Positions 1-13,500 of a DNA stretch of 64,000 nt are shown in pieces; position 1 is the stretch's first letter, and every line of letters starts with the position of its first letter. The stretch is from Patiria miniata. Taxonomy: Eukaryota > Echinodermata > Asteroidea > Valvatida > Asterinidae. Below the pieces are notes generated by a model. It was not told the origin of the DNA. It searched no databases and was given only the letters and a program-made list of their open reading frames with translations. A program made the translations under genes and the position numbers. The stretch covers positions 2,485,001 through 2,549,000 of the forward strand of contig NW_024037072.1 in the NCBI RefSeq assembly GCF_015706575.1, written 5' to 3'.

Positions 1-340
1 GTGTTTTCCAGATTCGGAGCCACCACAAAAGTACCTTTTTGGGGGCGTGGCAGCCATTTAAAAAATGGGGGGTAAATATTATGCCTACCTTGGGAAAAAT
101 TGTACTCATATTTCATGAACGAATAAAACGTCCCACAGACGTTTATATTTATGAGGGGAAAAAATCCAGATGTGGAGCCATTATGTCTTTGTGAAGTGGG
201 GAACAACCGTTTTCACTGCGGGCATGATGAGTCCTGCCCCCCTTTTTTAAAAACATTTTCTCGCATGAATATGAACATCTGTGCCAAGTTTCACACTTTT
301 ATGCAAAAGTGCACAATTTTTTCACATATCCGCTGGACTA
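1..340. mobile_element. inverted-repeat MITE, cut by window edge
   Basis: Right part of the element seen whole at 23754-24184 (offset 23,844). It ends with TCACATATCCGCTGGACTA. The left end lies before base 1. Confidence 0.7.
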
Positions 341-1608
341 TATCCAACAGCAGTGACTCTTTCAAGTCAATCCGTAGAAAACAACAACAGATCAAGAGCA
401 TCACCATCTGTGTATTTAGATATATTGGTTGTACATCTCCTGACTCGTAGTCAAAAACGTTTATCGATAGATTATTTTGTCAACTGGTGTGGGAAAGTCG
501 ACATTTTTAAATGTTAATCAATCTGACATAAAATCTCAATATATAGTGTCGACGAGTATATTTCCCTCGTTCATAGATCGTGATATTATTTTGATCGCGG
601 TAACTCTGCAACGCACCCTTTCTCCACAGCAAATAGCATTTAATAGGCCTTGACTCGGTCCCCATTTTTATATATGTCCAATATCATATTTTTTCGTCAT
701 TTTCTTTTGCTATTTTTTTTTTTAATATTATATTAGACTTGCTTAATACAAGCCGCTGACATAGATTTGTACAGACCAAAATAATAAGTTGATTTAAAGA
801 CGTGCAAACAACAGGCTGGACTTTTGGAGTATGTCGGATACCCCTAGGTTTCATACTATTCCGTGCACATTGTGTTGGCTTTGTGTGCATCAAGGATAAA
901 ACAGGTCAGTTGTCCTATCCATTAGTCCTGTCTTCAACTTGAGTAAACCAATTGCGGATTGATTTTGGCATGCATGTAGAAATAACTGAGTGATTAGGCC
1001 TAATGCAGGATTAGCTTTCAATGGCTTGACATCGGTCGTCCTATAACCAATTAATTACTCAAATGAGTGATTTATGGATGCACGTGTACGACTTTCTGCC
1101 CGTATGGTGCAACAGACTGTTCAGTCATCTGTAAAATCGGACGGCACTTTTTTAAATTGGTTTATTTCTACAAATAAGCCATTCTGCATAGATCACAATA
1201 ATATGTACAAGAAATAAAAGAAATTAATCGCACTTTAGGAAACTAATGACTGCATCTGATTAAGCAAGATATCACAACAAATAATATAAAGTATATATCC
1301 TTCAGGAAAAACACTGTATCTTATCAAACCCTCCACCAGAATCATAAACCTTTAATTAATTAACTTGAAGAGTAAAAAGAAAAAGTTTAACCCACCACCG
1401 CATTAAATCTAAAAACAATAATCTTCTCGAGTCAAATTTGAGGAGCCTGTGACGGTTGAGTAAATTAAGGATAACAATCTAAACAGAATTACACATTTCT
1501 TGCAGATACCTCGAAGGTGTTGTACTTTGACGTAATTTGTAATTTGTGTTAGATTTAATAAAATTCTGCAAAGCGATTATGTGTTTATACTAGCCCATTG
1601 TAATTATT

Positions 1609-2955
1609 GAGTGGTCGGGCAGAACCCGACCACTCTTTGGAGTTGTTACGATTAATCTTTATTTCTTTCTTTCCTTTTTTCGTAACTGCACGTTTCCGCG
1701 GCTTTTCTCCTTAACGGTTTATGATATGAACTTGTAACTTTCAATATACATTGACCCTCATCCTGAGTGGTGCATATTACTCTGACGTCATTATGACGTC
1801 ATCGGGTGTCAAATTACAAGCGATTCTAGCTGAAAAAGTGACCAATTACTTTTACCTATAACTCTTGAACAAAGTAACCAATGATGTTTGTATTCTGTTA
1901 TCAGATAGACCATTAATTATTAACATTTTTTTTGTCTGTACGTGAAGTTGCTTGACCTTTACTTCCGGGTCTACCGGAAGGTCAAAGTTAGGTGAAATCA
2001 AAATGAAGAAATTAGCTTGAAATCAAAACAAAGCACAATTTCTTCCGAACGGTTTACGGGATGATCATAAAACCTGGTGTGAACTTGTACCATGTTAGGA
2101 AGATGTTATAAAGCTTGTTACGTCATCATGACGTCATCACGTATCAAATTACAAGCGATTTGAGGGCACGATTTGACAAAATAGTTTGACCTACATCTCT
2201 TGAACTAAATAGAGTATCGTGTTCATATTTTCGTGAGGTAGTAGACGGTGCCTTGAGCAACATTTCTTATTCCCGGGCACAAAACTGCTTGACCTTCACT
2301 CTCGGTGTTACCGGAAGTGCAATCGAAATTGAATTTATCTCTAAAACAGAAGCATTTTACTACAGACAAATACATTATGGAAGTGTTAAGTGAGGAGTGC
2401 CAAACACAAAACATAATTTGACGTCATCCATCCCACGAAAGGGCGCCCTCTAGCGGCACATCAAAAACTTTTTAATCTTTTTAAATGTAAAACCCTCATT
2501 GAAATTTTTATGAAATTGATCCTTTACATCCCGTTTTAATTGAAATCTGTCATATGATCCCTGTCTCATGACCTTGTTTTTTTGGCCCCAAAACGATATC
2601 TGTTACAATATGTAATATTGACCTTTTGCTTCCATATACTGTGACGTCATCTAACCAGAAGCTGGGTGTTATTATTACATGCACTTAATTTCCATATTTC
2701 CATGCGTTATTTTTATTTAATGATAAACAAGTGTCCTCCCTTCCTGTTTTTGACTGATGACGTCATCAAACCGGAAATAACTTGCACGTGTACCTAAATG
2801 TTTACTGAAATTGATCATACCCTAAAAGACGCATTCTTTTTGTACAAAATAATTGGTACTGGAAATGCTAAAGTTCTTGATCCTTTTATCTGACATAAAC
2901 ATATTCATAACTTAACTGCACAATGTCTAATGAAAAAGTTTTCTACCCGAGTTTT
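1609..2955. repeat. CRE-palindrome interspersed repeat (copy A)
   Basis: Begins with a perfect 11-bp hairpin, GAGTGGTCGGG/CCCGACCACTC around cagaa (1609-1635). It contains repeated TGACGTCA words (1783, 1794, 2129 and others) and accggaag blocks. In copy B its other end shows CTACCCGACCACT, an inverted match to the start. The same motifs recur at 11,100-11,545 and 38,590-39,730. Family unknown; probably non-autonomous. Confidence 0.6.
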
Positions 2956-3121
2956 CTGCGTTTGTAACAAGAAACGCGAACCTCTAGTTCTTCTTGCAAT
3001 CTTGTATACTTTGTTTCAGACATAAACTGTTTTAATAAAAGGTGGTCATTGTTTAACGGGCCGTCTTGGCGGAGAACCAGTATTTGAAACATTTTTTCAT
3101 GTATCGAACATAATCTTACTA

Positions 3122-3554
3122 CAGGGAGAGTAAACAAAAAAACGAAACCCAAATGTCGGGATTATTATTTTTACTGAAGTTCTGCATGTAGCATTTAAAA
3201 TCTAGCTCAATTCATGAGCTTCCTTTTAGTACAAGAACCATTAAAATCACTCATGTACTTTTTAAAAAGTTTTTACACACAACCACCGTTTCAAAGTTCT
3301 GTCCACAGATCCCCCCCCAAAAAAAAAAAAAAAAAATTGTGCGTTCTTTCAGCAAAACGAAAACAATTTACACACATCCCTATGTGATTTGTAAGGGTTT
3401 TGAAGAAAGAACACTTAGTGATTTGAGTGATTCTTGTACTAAAACAAAGCTTATGAATTGGGCTTTTATAAACTATATTATGAAAGTGCTACAAGCAGAG
3501 CTTCACTAAAACACTGGTAACTAAAACAATGGTCCCAACATTTTACTCACCCTG
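3122..3554. mobile_element. mariner-like MITE with TA target site (copy A)
   Basis: 433 bp, TA|CAGGGAGAGTAAA at the left and TTTTACTCACCCTG|TA at the right, with arms of about 150 bp that share CCCAAATGT, GTAGCA and GAGCTTCCTTTTAGTACAAG-type segments in inverted order. TA duplication and CAGGG ends fit Tc1/mariner-derived MITEs. Confidence 0.7.
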
Positions 3555-4389
3555 TATAATAAACACATTCGTCTTTCATTTATGACAGTGTAAATTTTCC
3601 AGTGTCACATGATTTTTTGCGTATTATCGTTATTAGTTTAGGTCAAAACAAATAACAATTCACATTTAACTTCATCAAAACAGTTAAATGGGTATGAAGT
3701 TTAATTTCAAATAGAGGCAATTACTAGTATTTGTTTCTTTAGAAGACTGCATGAGATCCCTTCAATATGAAGACATAAACTGTCCATTTAATAATTTACC
3801 TCACATGAAGACGAGGATGGAAATAGATTGGATATATAATAACATGTTAGACTTCGCTTCGCCTTTATTTCTGCTTTCTAATCCTGTACGATTTTCTTTC
3901 AAAAAAAATCAGAAAACTCAACATCCAGGAAGGGAACGACTAATCTTTTCATCCCCCCGCCCCATTCACCTCTTTTGTTGTCCTCCGCGGTAACTTCATC
4001 CACTGCCACATTTCTTTGGTCCTTCCCCTGTATCACCCACTAGCTCTTCATCCAACTCTCATTCTCCCTCATCACCCAACAGCACGACCGTCCCTACTCC
4101 AACCCTTCACCCCCTTTGATTCTTACCTACTGCCACACTCCTTCGGTTCGTCCGGCCCCCTGTTTGTTTGTTGTTTGTTTGTTTGTGTTTGTTTGTTTGT
4201 TTGTGAACTACTGTAATTTTGTCTTTCAGAAAGGTCATGCTCGGATCTGAAATGTTACGCCCTCTCATTTTGTTCATTAATATATTTAACGTCAATCCAG
4301 TCAGTATATGTAAGCAGTTTGCAGCAGTTTTATTCTTTTTCAATTTGAGAATGTGTTTACTAATTTATTTACAGTGCCTTTTCCATATC

Positions 4390-4502
4390 TCATACCCGTT
4401 TCGTGATTCTTCCAATGACCAGGGGAATGAGAGCTACTGCTGGTGTAATGCCCATGATAACGAACGCCATGTCATAGCTGCCGGTCTTGTCGTATATCCA
4501 AC
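4390..4502 (-). CDS. transporter copy A, last exon (TM12, stop)
   Basis: Acceptor cttgtaaag|. 113 nt encode GWIYDKTGSYDMAFVIMG, the last membrane helix and the end IGRITKRV followed by TGA at 4392-4390. The G-[WR]-[LI]-YD-x-T-x-[TS]-YD pattern is typical of SLC16 just before TM12. AATAAA-type words on the minus strand at 4368-4363 and 4333-4328 could be poly(A) signals. This exon is the most diverged part of the gene between the copies. Confidence 0.87.
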
Positions 4503-7500
4503 CTTTACAAGAAAATGATAATATAAATAAATCAACGCAAAGCCAATTATGTTGTTAAAAGAATGTATCTGTTTGTAACGGGGGAGTTCGGATGGTACCA
4601 TTATAGAATCGGTGCGGGTACAGGAAACGTATGCGCCTCAGAAAAAAGTTGCTTTTTCAATTATCAGAGTTCAAAGCCTTGGGAAGTGGAAAGTCAATCT
4701 CAGCTTAATTCCCGCTCAAGTTCGGGTATAATGAAAGATAACAATTATTTAAAAATTACAAATTTCGTGCACATACATAAACATTGTTACACTGGGCTGT
4801 TCATTTACATATTTGTGCACTTTCGTTAAACCTGTCAACATTTTTCATGAGACTTGTAGGTTTGCATTGTGGACATGAACAAAGTATGGAAGGATTGGGG
4901 TAGGCCTAACACCATGTGAATATTATCTTTTTTGAGTTGGGTCGGTCTTAGAAGAACCCGTTGTTTTAACTCAACTTTGTGGACAGTGTGCTCTGTTCGT
5001 CATCAGGAGACTACCAGACTCCGAGTGCCGGTATAAGGTTCCAAGTAGTGAATCTTTTTCATGTATCGAACATAATCTTACTAGGGGTGTGAAGTTCTGC
5101 ATGTAGCACTTTTTAAATCTATGATATGAATGCCCGATTCATAAACTTTCTTTTAGTACAAGAATCATTCAAATCATTCATGTACTTTTCAAGCTACGGA
5201 ATTTTAAACACAACCACCGTTTTGAAGTTCTGTCCACGGATCACAAAAAAAGTGTGCGTTCTTTCAGCAAAACGAAAACATCCCTATGTGATTTGTTTCT
5301 TCCCTTGAAATAACAGTCTTAGTGATTTTAACATTCAGTACATCGTATCACAATTAACGTTTGTTCAGAACACAATTATCAACACTATAAAAGCATGGAT
5401 CGTAACAACAACGTGATTTGCACAGCATAATTGCAACTTATATTGTCAAAGCACAAACGTTACAGCAACGTCGGGATCACAACATCACAGCAATGCTGTA
5501 AAAATACCAAGATACAATGTCACGACAACATGATATTTACAGCTTAACAACACCATTATGATAATGCCTTTATGCAACGTCATCATAACGTCATGAATGG
5601 AACATCACAGCAATTAAGTGTAAATTATTATATACAACGTCATGACAACGTGAGATTAACCCACATTCAATGTTACAAAAACGTTATGATTTTAACATCA
5701 CAGCAAGGTTGTGAAATACCAAACTACAACGTCGTAACAACGTGATTTTCACAACTGAAAACAACGTTATTAAACAACCTACATGCAACGATATCACAAC
5801 GTCATGATTACAACCTCGCGGCAACGTCGTGAACATTCTAAATTACGCATGACAACGTAATATTGACAACTTAAAAACAACGTTATTAAAACACCTACAT
5901 ACAACGTAACCACAACGTCATGTTTATTACTTTATTACAACGTTGTGAAACGACCACCATACAACGTGAATACAATGTCATATGATGACTTTCATACGAC
6001 GTTGTCAAAATTTTCCGATATGCACCATTTTTTACAACCAACAAATATACAGTCAAACGCTGTGGCAACGTTGCTTTAACGTCGTCGTGATACATTACCA
6101 AATGGCAACATGTTCACAACTTTGCACAACGTTGTGGCAACGTGGTGTGTTAGCTGACGTGGTTATTTACAAACCCACATATATATCTTAACGTTTTGAT
6201 GTGAAATGTAGATTGCCCATATAATGTGCCAGATGAAATAACCATGCAAAATGGTGATTTCACAAGAAACTTTTTCCAAGCTGCATATACGTATCCCGTA
6301 TGCGTACCGATTCTAATAATGGTCCTGATATATAGTGGGCTGTGTAAGTGTATACATACTGCCAGACCAAGCAAAGCACTCGACTTGGGCCAAGTCTAGC
6401 GGCATACGTGTCTAGATAGCATCTATGATACGTGCGAACTAAAGCGCATGACTATGGTTCCCGACGGTTCGTGTCTATCATTTCGTAGACATTCCCTGCA
6501 ACATGCAAGGTTTTTTTTCAGGACTTTGAGAGGATACTTAAATTTGATAAGTTCTATATATTAAGATGTGTGCTTACCTGGTAAAAATCCCACGAGGACG
6601 TTTGCCAGCATTCCAAGAAATCCAATCCACGAGAACGCACTTGTCAGTCTGTCTCTACCTAATAGTTCCTTGGTAAGCACATCAGATAAGGTAAACAGCG
6701 ATGATGAGGACAGACCGTATAAAACGGTCAATACGGTCACACTCAGTGTGTCCTTTAACCATGGATCTAAGACAAGCGACAGACTCAGTGCCAGGCTGCT
6801 TATTATCACTGCTGTCGAACACTTCACGAGGCCTCTATCAACAAAAGGCGCAAACAGGACGCATCCGAAGAAATAGCCGACGCCCGAAGCCGAGCATATC
6901 GCAGCAGACGCTTGGGGTGAGAAACCCTTGGATTGAAGATTAGAAACGTAAAACAGGAACCAAGCGGTATTTACGAAACGAATTCCAAACATGCAACTGA
7001 AAACTACCCAGAAATTAAACTGAAGAAGTATTCGGAGATCCAGAGTTGACAATGCACGAGTGAAACAAGATCTGAGGCAGACCCTACAGGTGCTGTTTGG
7101 TTCCTGCTGGTCATGTTGATCTACTGGTAGCTCGTAATGTGGTTGTTTTTCTCTGGCAAGTATAGCACAGACTGCTGGATGAAAGCAAACCCCGGCAAGA
7201 AGCAAGGTGGCTCCTCTCCAGCCATAGGTATCGAGAAAAAGCTGCACCATTGGTGCAAAAGCAAGCAACGAGAGCACTTGTCCCGTGTGGCTTATTCCAC
7301 TGGCCAGACTGTACCGCTTACTGAAGGAACGTCCCAGAGTAGCCTTACTTAGAACAATGCCGATCCCCACGCCTGGGCCTGAAACAAGGTGGGAAAATAC
7401 AATAGGAGTAGAAAGAAATAAAGGTCTAACAATAAAGAAAAAATGGTAAATACATTCACTACATCATGTCTTGGATTCCATTGGTCTCAAAAGTGTCACA

Positions 7501-10500
7501 CGTCCAGTCGATACAAATGATTGTTATATCGTGTGCTGGAAACTGCAATTTCAATGGTCTAGAACTGCAACGTGTCTAGTCAATAACTATTTCATATACA
7601 ATGCGTTTCATAAATAAATCTTATATACACTGTGCTGCATGTAAATTGCCCATGTTGCGCGTGCGTGTACGGCCTGTCCCCGCGCGCGCTCGTGACTGAG
7701 AAGTGCAACCGCTTTATAGTCGCTTGTCCGGCAGGTAAGCGTGCAGTTATCAAAGGTTACATCGCAGTGATTTCACTTCACTTTTGCATAAAAAAAATTA
7801 CAACCATTTACCTTTTTTGACATATTGGCACGATATAACAAAACAATTGTTGACTGCCGTGATGTGGGATATGTTTTGTTTAATCCACTCATGGGTCATA
7901 GCACCGGAGGCGAACAGGGTACTTAAAAACGGCATGTCAAACATCACAGCACTCAACAATTGTTGACTGTTTACTTCATAAACTGCGTCGCGTTATTTTT
8001 GCATATTAATTACCTCCGACGAAGAACCTTCATGGGCACGCGTACTGTATTGGTACAAGTATTTTCTTTCAGAAGTACAAAAAATATGAACCCGAGTATA
8101 GCAGAACGTAATACAACACCTGATACTTTTCTGATGTTCGCGATGTTTTATTGTTTTTGTGCACGCACCCTTGGATTAGCTGTTTTACTAACTATAGCAG
8201 CATTTGGTGTGTCGGCACAAGTTCTTACCAACCACGACGGCTAAAATAATAGCGATGTGTATGATACTCGTAGCTAGTGGAACCAGCACTAATCCCACAC
8301 CAACCATGAGCGTGCTCAGAATTATCATCCGTCGACTGCCGAACTTGTCTTCAAGGAGTGTGCTGAACAGAGCTGAAAAACATGTGGATGGAAGAATTCT
8401 AAAAGGTTATGTAACAACTACCTACATACTGAAGAGACTACAAGACGGAAATAGTATACAAGCATTTAAATCGAAATGAAAGATAAAAAGAAAAGTACTA
8501 CCGGAGTCTTATATAGCGCACGTATCTACCAACAATTAGGTACTCAGGGCGAATATTAATATTAATTTATATTTTAAAGACAGGTAAATGAAGTATTTGA
8601 AAATATGAGACTTATTTTATGCAGCACCTTAAATAGTTTACAAGGTGCTGCGGCGCATCAAGCAGCCACTGCCAGAAACGTCGGAAACCCCTTCTCTAGT
8701 AGCGATAGTGCTACTGGGTTCTTTTACGTGCATCACACATCGCACGGAACCTACGGCTTTACGTCCCATCCGAAGCAATAATGCTCAGGTGTCTTGCTTA
8801 GGACCGCAAGTGTCAAGACAGAGACTCGAACCCACGCTCTGCTGATCAGAAACACCAGAGCTTGAGTCCAGCGCTCTAAAATTGCGCAATAGTCGTAGCC
8901 TTGTTGCCGTTTTGTGATCGGACAATGGACGACGTTCATTTGATGGTGTCTTCGTATTTCCAGTGCAAGTAGCTGCAAGCGCGGTCGCAAGTAATGCTGC
9001 TTACGCACTTGGGATCCGTCCGCACTCAATTGGAGTGTTAAAGGAAAAATACAACATTTGCAAACATCAAAAAATAAAACTACCAAATCATTTTGAAATA
9101 CCTTGCTGGACTGTTAGTGAATGACAGTGTAAAGCATCCTGTAAAATCATGGCACCTGGTATACTGTCATTTTCAAGAAAAGTGGTATTTTTGTATCAAT
9201 TTCCAACGCTGATCGGCCGATCAGCGTTGGAAAAAAACTGGCTTTTTTTTCAAATACTGGCCCCAATTGACCATCGCACTTGTTTGCAATCGATTACAAA
9301 CCTATGAACGGGTACGAGCCAGCTAGACTGGTTCCCTGACCTTACAATTCCCCAATGTATGTAAACTGCTGTTTCTTCTTATATATGGAGTCAGGGAACC
9401 AGACTACAGGAAAATGATTGTTTTTCTTGGTTTTTATAGCATTTTCGAACCCAAAACCTCAAAAAAGTCAGTGTATTTGCTATATATTTCCAACCCCCCA
9501 ATTCCATCCATTTCTGAAATTACAGTAAAAGCAAATGATGTATATTCCCTTTAAGTAATTCTTCCAGTCGCATTATCAGTCCTTTTTAGATATTAGGGAG
9601 GTATTTTTTTAAAATTAAAACAATGATTGAAGAGAAAAGCAGGGGTCAATTTAATACGCATAATATGTACATAAAATTAGTAATTTACATTCATAAAATA
9701 TATATTTTTTTAAAAGCATGAATAGAGATGAATAATATAAGTTTCTTTTTAAAGTGAGAAGTAATTCTTCCATTCCCAAAGTTTATGCACAAAATTAATG
9801 TCCAACGAATCATTGCAGATAGCTTGCAATGTTCATTTAAATATCGAGATATATACACAGTAGGGTTTTGTGAAATGATTTTTCTTTTCCCCCTTTCTGT
9901 ATCATTATGTGAACGAAATGTGTCACAAAAAACCTGCAGAATCTGGCCTTGTACGATGAACATGTACATGCGGCGCCCGTACGTGTACATGGTACCGTAC
10001 GTACTTGCGTACATGTACTTCAACGTCGTTAATTGATCAATCACAAAATTGCGCAGTGCTCTTAACCGCTCGGCCATGACACTCCACAACGAGTGCGCCC
10101 TAACAACGTATAGCCTCTTGTTTTTTGGCTCAAACCACAACGTTATTTTACACACAGGCCTGTCGCAAAGGCCTTGAATAGTGTCTTCTGGCTAATCGGT
10201 CACACATAAATCGTCTTGATCAGGTTCATCTGATTGTGAATGATGTATAATTTAATAGAAACACGTTATTTTTACACAATCAAACTTCCTTTTTTTGACA
10301 TTTCGAGCAACACCGTGGCCTATCATCAGAGGTCGTTACACGTCTGACCGTCAGGTGGCACTAATGAGACAGTGAAACGTGCACACGTGGAAGCCGGAAA
10401 GAATATTTGAGGTGAAACTTAAAGAACATGAAAAAGATGAAGAAACAGTGTCTCATAGGAAAATATTACACATGAGCCCAAAGGAAAGCTTCAAAGGCAG

Positions 10501-13500
10501 ACTGCAAATAAATCGGCAATAATGTTCAGATCAAGTAGCTCAGGAAACTTGCACAATATTATTGATTGGTACAACAGCAAAACTTGGACAAAAAAACCAG
10601 TTCGATTTACAAGATGGGTGATAGAAGCAATCTTGATTAGGACGACAGAGGTCATGACAGACACGGGGTGGGTGGGGGGGGGGGGGCTACATGCTGAGTC
10701 ACGTACATGTTGGACCAGTGTGCTCGCGCCAACTTACAGCCAGAGAGTAAAGGTAACAACCTTTGATGAAGGGCAACGAAGTTGATCGGAATGTCAAGAA
10801 AGACGAGAATTATGTTTGTGGACAAACACCTAGCTGTTTCAGCATCTTGCTAATGTTAGGTCACGTTATAGACTTATAGTTTTTGCATGTTCATGCCATG
10901 TAATAAAACTGATAAGACATACATATGCAGTAGAGTGTAACAGAGCGACGAGGTGTGTAGTTCCTAATAAAGCACACCGTTAAAATGCAACATCAATGTT
11001 GCGTCAATGACACAAGGCATGAACCTTGATACTTAGGTAGATACATGTATAGGCTTTTGAAATAGTACCTTGCAAGTGACTACATCAGGACGTCAAACAC
11101 ATACCGGTTTAGATACACACCAAGTTACAACCACATGACCTATAGTTCTGTAGATATGGACCTTAGAAAAATGCACAAATGACGTCACATGACATGCAAT
11201 GACATCATCATGACGTCACTTTAATTTTCATATAGAAACAATTTACTGTCTAATTTCATACCAAGTTTAAACCCAATTGGACCTGTAGTTCTGTAGATTT
11301 AAGCCTATAAATTATGCACCTCTAACGTGACCTTTAATGGCACGTGATGACGTCATGATGACGTCAATTTTCGGATGGATGTTAGTGCCCAAAGTGCCAT
11401 GAAAGACGGAAACGTGAACAAACGATATGGCAGGAGTCTGAGAAGGAAAGAAAGAAAGAAACATTTTAACGAATACAAAGGCGGTTTTGCGTTTTCGGCA
11501 AGTTGCCTTAACAGCCATGAACAAATAAAAACCTAACGAAAACAATTAAAGGCTATTTCGGCAAGTTGGAGAAACTGGCAAAAGCGAGTCAGTTAACTTG
11601 ACTGTGTACAAACGTGTTTCTATTAAATTATAAAACTTTAAAACACTGACTGTATCAATACAGCCAAGGTTGCCGTACAAACGTTCTTTATCACAATTAT
11701 GCGGCATAAAAGTCAACATAAACATTCTGATGCTGATCAGATGTTTGCATTTAGCTATTTGTAATTGTCTCAACTTCATGGTCAATTTGAAAAGACCCAA
11801 TTATAATATACGACCTTGCACACGTCATTATTCAACAAGTTAAGCTCGTTATGGCTTGACAGGCAATTGAAGTTCCTTTGAAACAACACAATTATTCAAA
11901 ATCTTCAGTAGGTGCAACTGGCCACAGCACAACATAACCTGGTGAAATTTCAGTTCACCGGACGCTATTTATATGCCTCTTTAATTGGCGGAGATGACCG
12001 AAACCCAAAAATTGCCCAGCCGTGGAACTTCCAAGAGCAGGGTGGAGGTGGTGGGGGGGGGGGGGGCTTGTTGGACACCGTATACCTTAATGGGCTCTAG
12101 CTGTTCATTATACAGATGTACATATCTTTATACTAACACGCCTTAACCTTACATCAAAACGGCGCATTTAAAGCTTTAGGGCCTAAAGTCTACGTTTTGC
12201 AATGCTATTGAATACATTGTGATTGTTAAGACACCTCTAAAATCCGAATTTTTGTTTCTCACCAAGAAACAAGTGGCGTCGTGGAGGTTTATATCCGCCA
12301 ACCCAACGGGGTGTACGCCCCTGAGTGACCATTATTAAACATCAGTAGTGTAAGTTTTAAGCCACGGTGGACACACTGAATCACTTTATTCATATCTGCC
12401 TCTTATCACATTTATTCTTGAGTATTCTGAACAGGTAGTAACGATATACAAGATTCACCGGCATCACAGTTTATAAGCTTGATGATCACAAGCTACTCAC
12501 GATATCGATATTCTACATGCGTTCACAAAGTTCGGTCCCAAAGATCACAAAAGGTTCACGAATTTCACATTGTTCACAAGGTTCACGAAGCTCACTAAGG
12601 TCCCGAAGGTTGTCCATTATTCACAGGTAAATATCACATGATGTCACGGTAGAATACGTCAAAATAATCAAGGCAAATTAAGGTAAACAATGGATATCAG
12701 CTCCACCGGCTAAACACTACAAACACGTTTCTAAAAATCGCCCCATAATACCTTGCGCTCCCACGCTTCACACGCAAATAAGGCGGGGTAACTGAATGCG
12801 CGCAGTGCAGAGAGGTGAAAGGTCAGTAAACACATCTATATATATATAAGAGAGAAGTTTACTCGCCCCCGATACGATGTTTGCTCCTGAAAGGATCCGA
12901 GACCGCGGGCTCCCACGGCGCCAAAATCGCTCCACGTCAGTGCAAAAATGCGGAGGGTGTCTTCCGCCGGTTGGACACTTCGGGTCATCCTAATTTTCCC
13001 GTACGGACCGGCGATCCGTTTCGTCGATTTTTCGTGACTGCGTTTTGCGCAGGAATTTGCCGTCGTGTGCGCTTTCACGTTGACTGCCTGGCCGCCCCCT
13101 GTGCTGGCTTTTCTGCGAGTCTAGACTGTGCAAGGTCAGCGAGGTCAACGTAGGGGTTTCGTTTACGTGTTCTACTCAGCTGTTCTGCAAAAGTGTTCAC
13201 CAAATGGTAGTATGGGGTGACCTTGGCAAAATATTTTTTCTCCATGGTGCGTGGCCACCAAGTGTCCCTGTTCTTTCCTGTGCTTTGCTTGCCGCCCCTG
13301 CGCCGAGTGCAACGAATACCCAGAAGGACTACACATTAGTATGCCTTGCGCGGTCTGACCAATCGAAAGTCTACACTGCGTAGTATTTCCGGGCTATGCG
13401 AAAAACCGTCGACGGTAACATGTACTGCAGCCAGCTCCACACCCTGGAAACGAGGTTGGGTCTACGGTGCTCGCTATTTGAAGCGCAAGCATGTGACGTC

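Larger units (their letters stand above)
1..4389. other. downstream flank of transporter copy A
   Basis: No gene seen. It holds the truncated MITE, the CRE-palindrome repeat and the mariner-like MITE described separately. The rest is unrecognised AT-rich sequence that recurs at 23,845-28,747 in copy B at roughly 97-99% identity. A TTTG/GTTT microsatellite lies at 4164-4204. Confidence 0.8.

Noticed and set aside
1609-1635. GC-rich hairpin followed by T-rich sequence, like a bacterial terminator
   Set aside because: The window is eukaryotic and the hairpin marks the end of an interspersed repeat.
5395-6165. CRISPR-like array
   Set aside because: The repeats are short, degenerate and without constant-length unique spacers; this is an animal minisatellite-like array.
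8810-8890. Possible functional tRNA-Leu gene
   Set aside because: B box and anticodon arm are present but the A box and acceptor stem are not, and a SINE body follows directly.
9691-10155. 154-residue minus-strand open frame, also partly open in copy B
   Set aside because: No domain, no splice context, and the frame changes length between copies through indels; the ends lie in SINE- and repeat-derived sequence.
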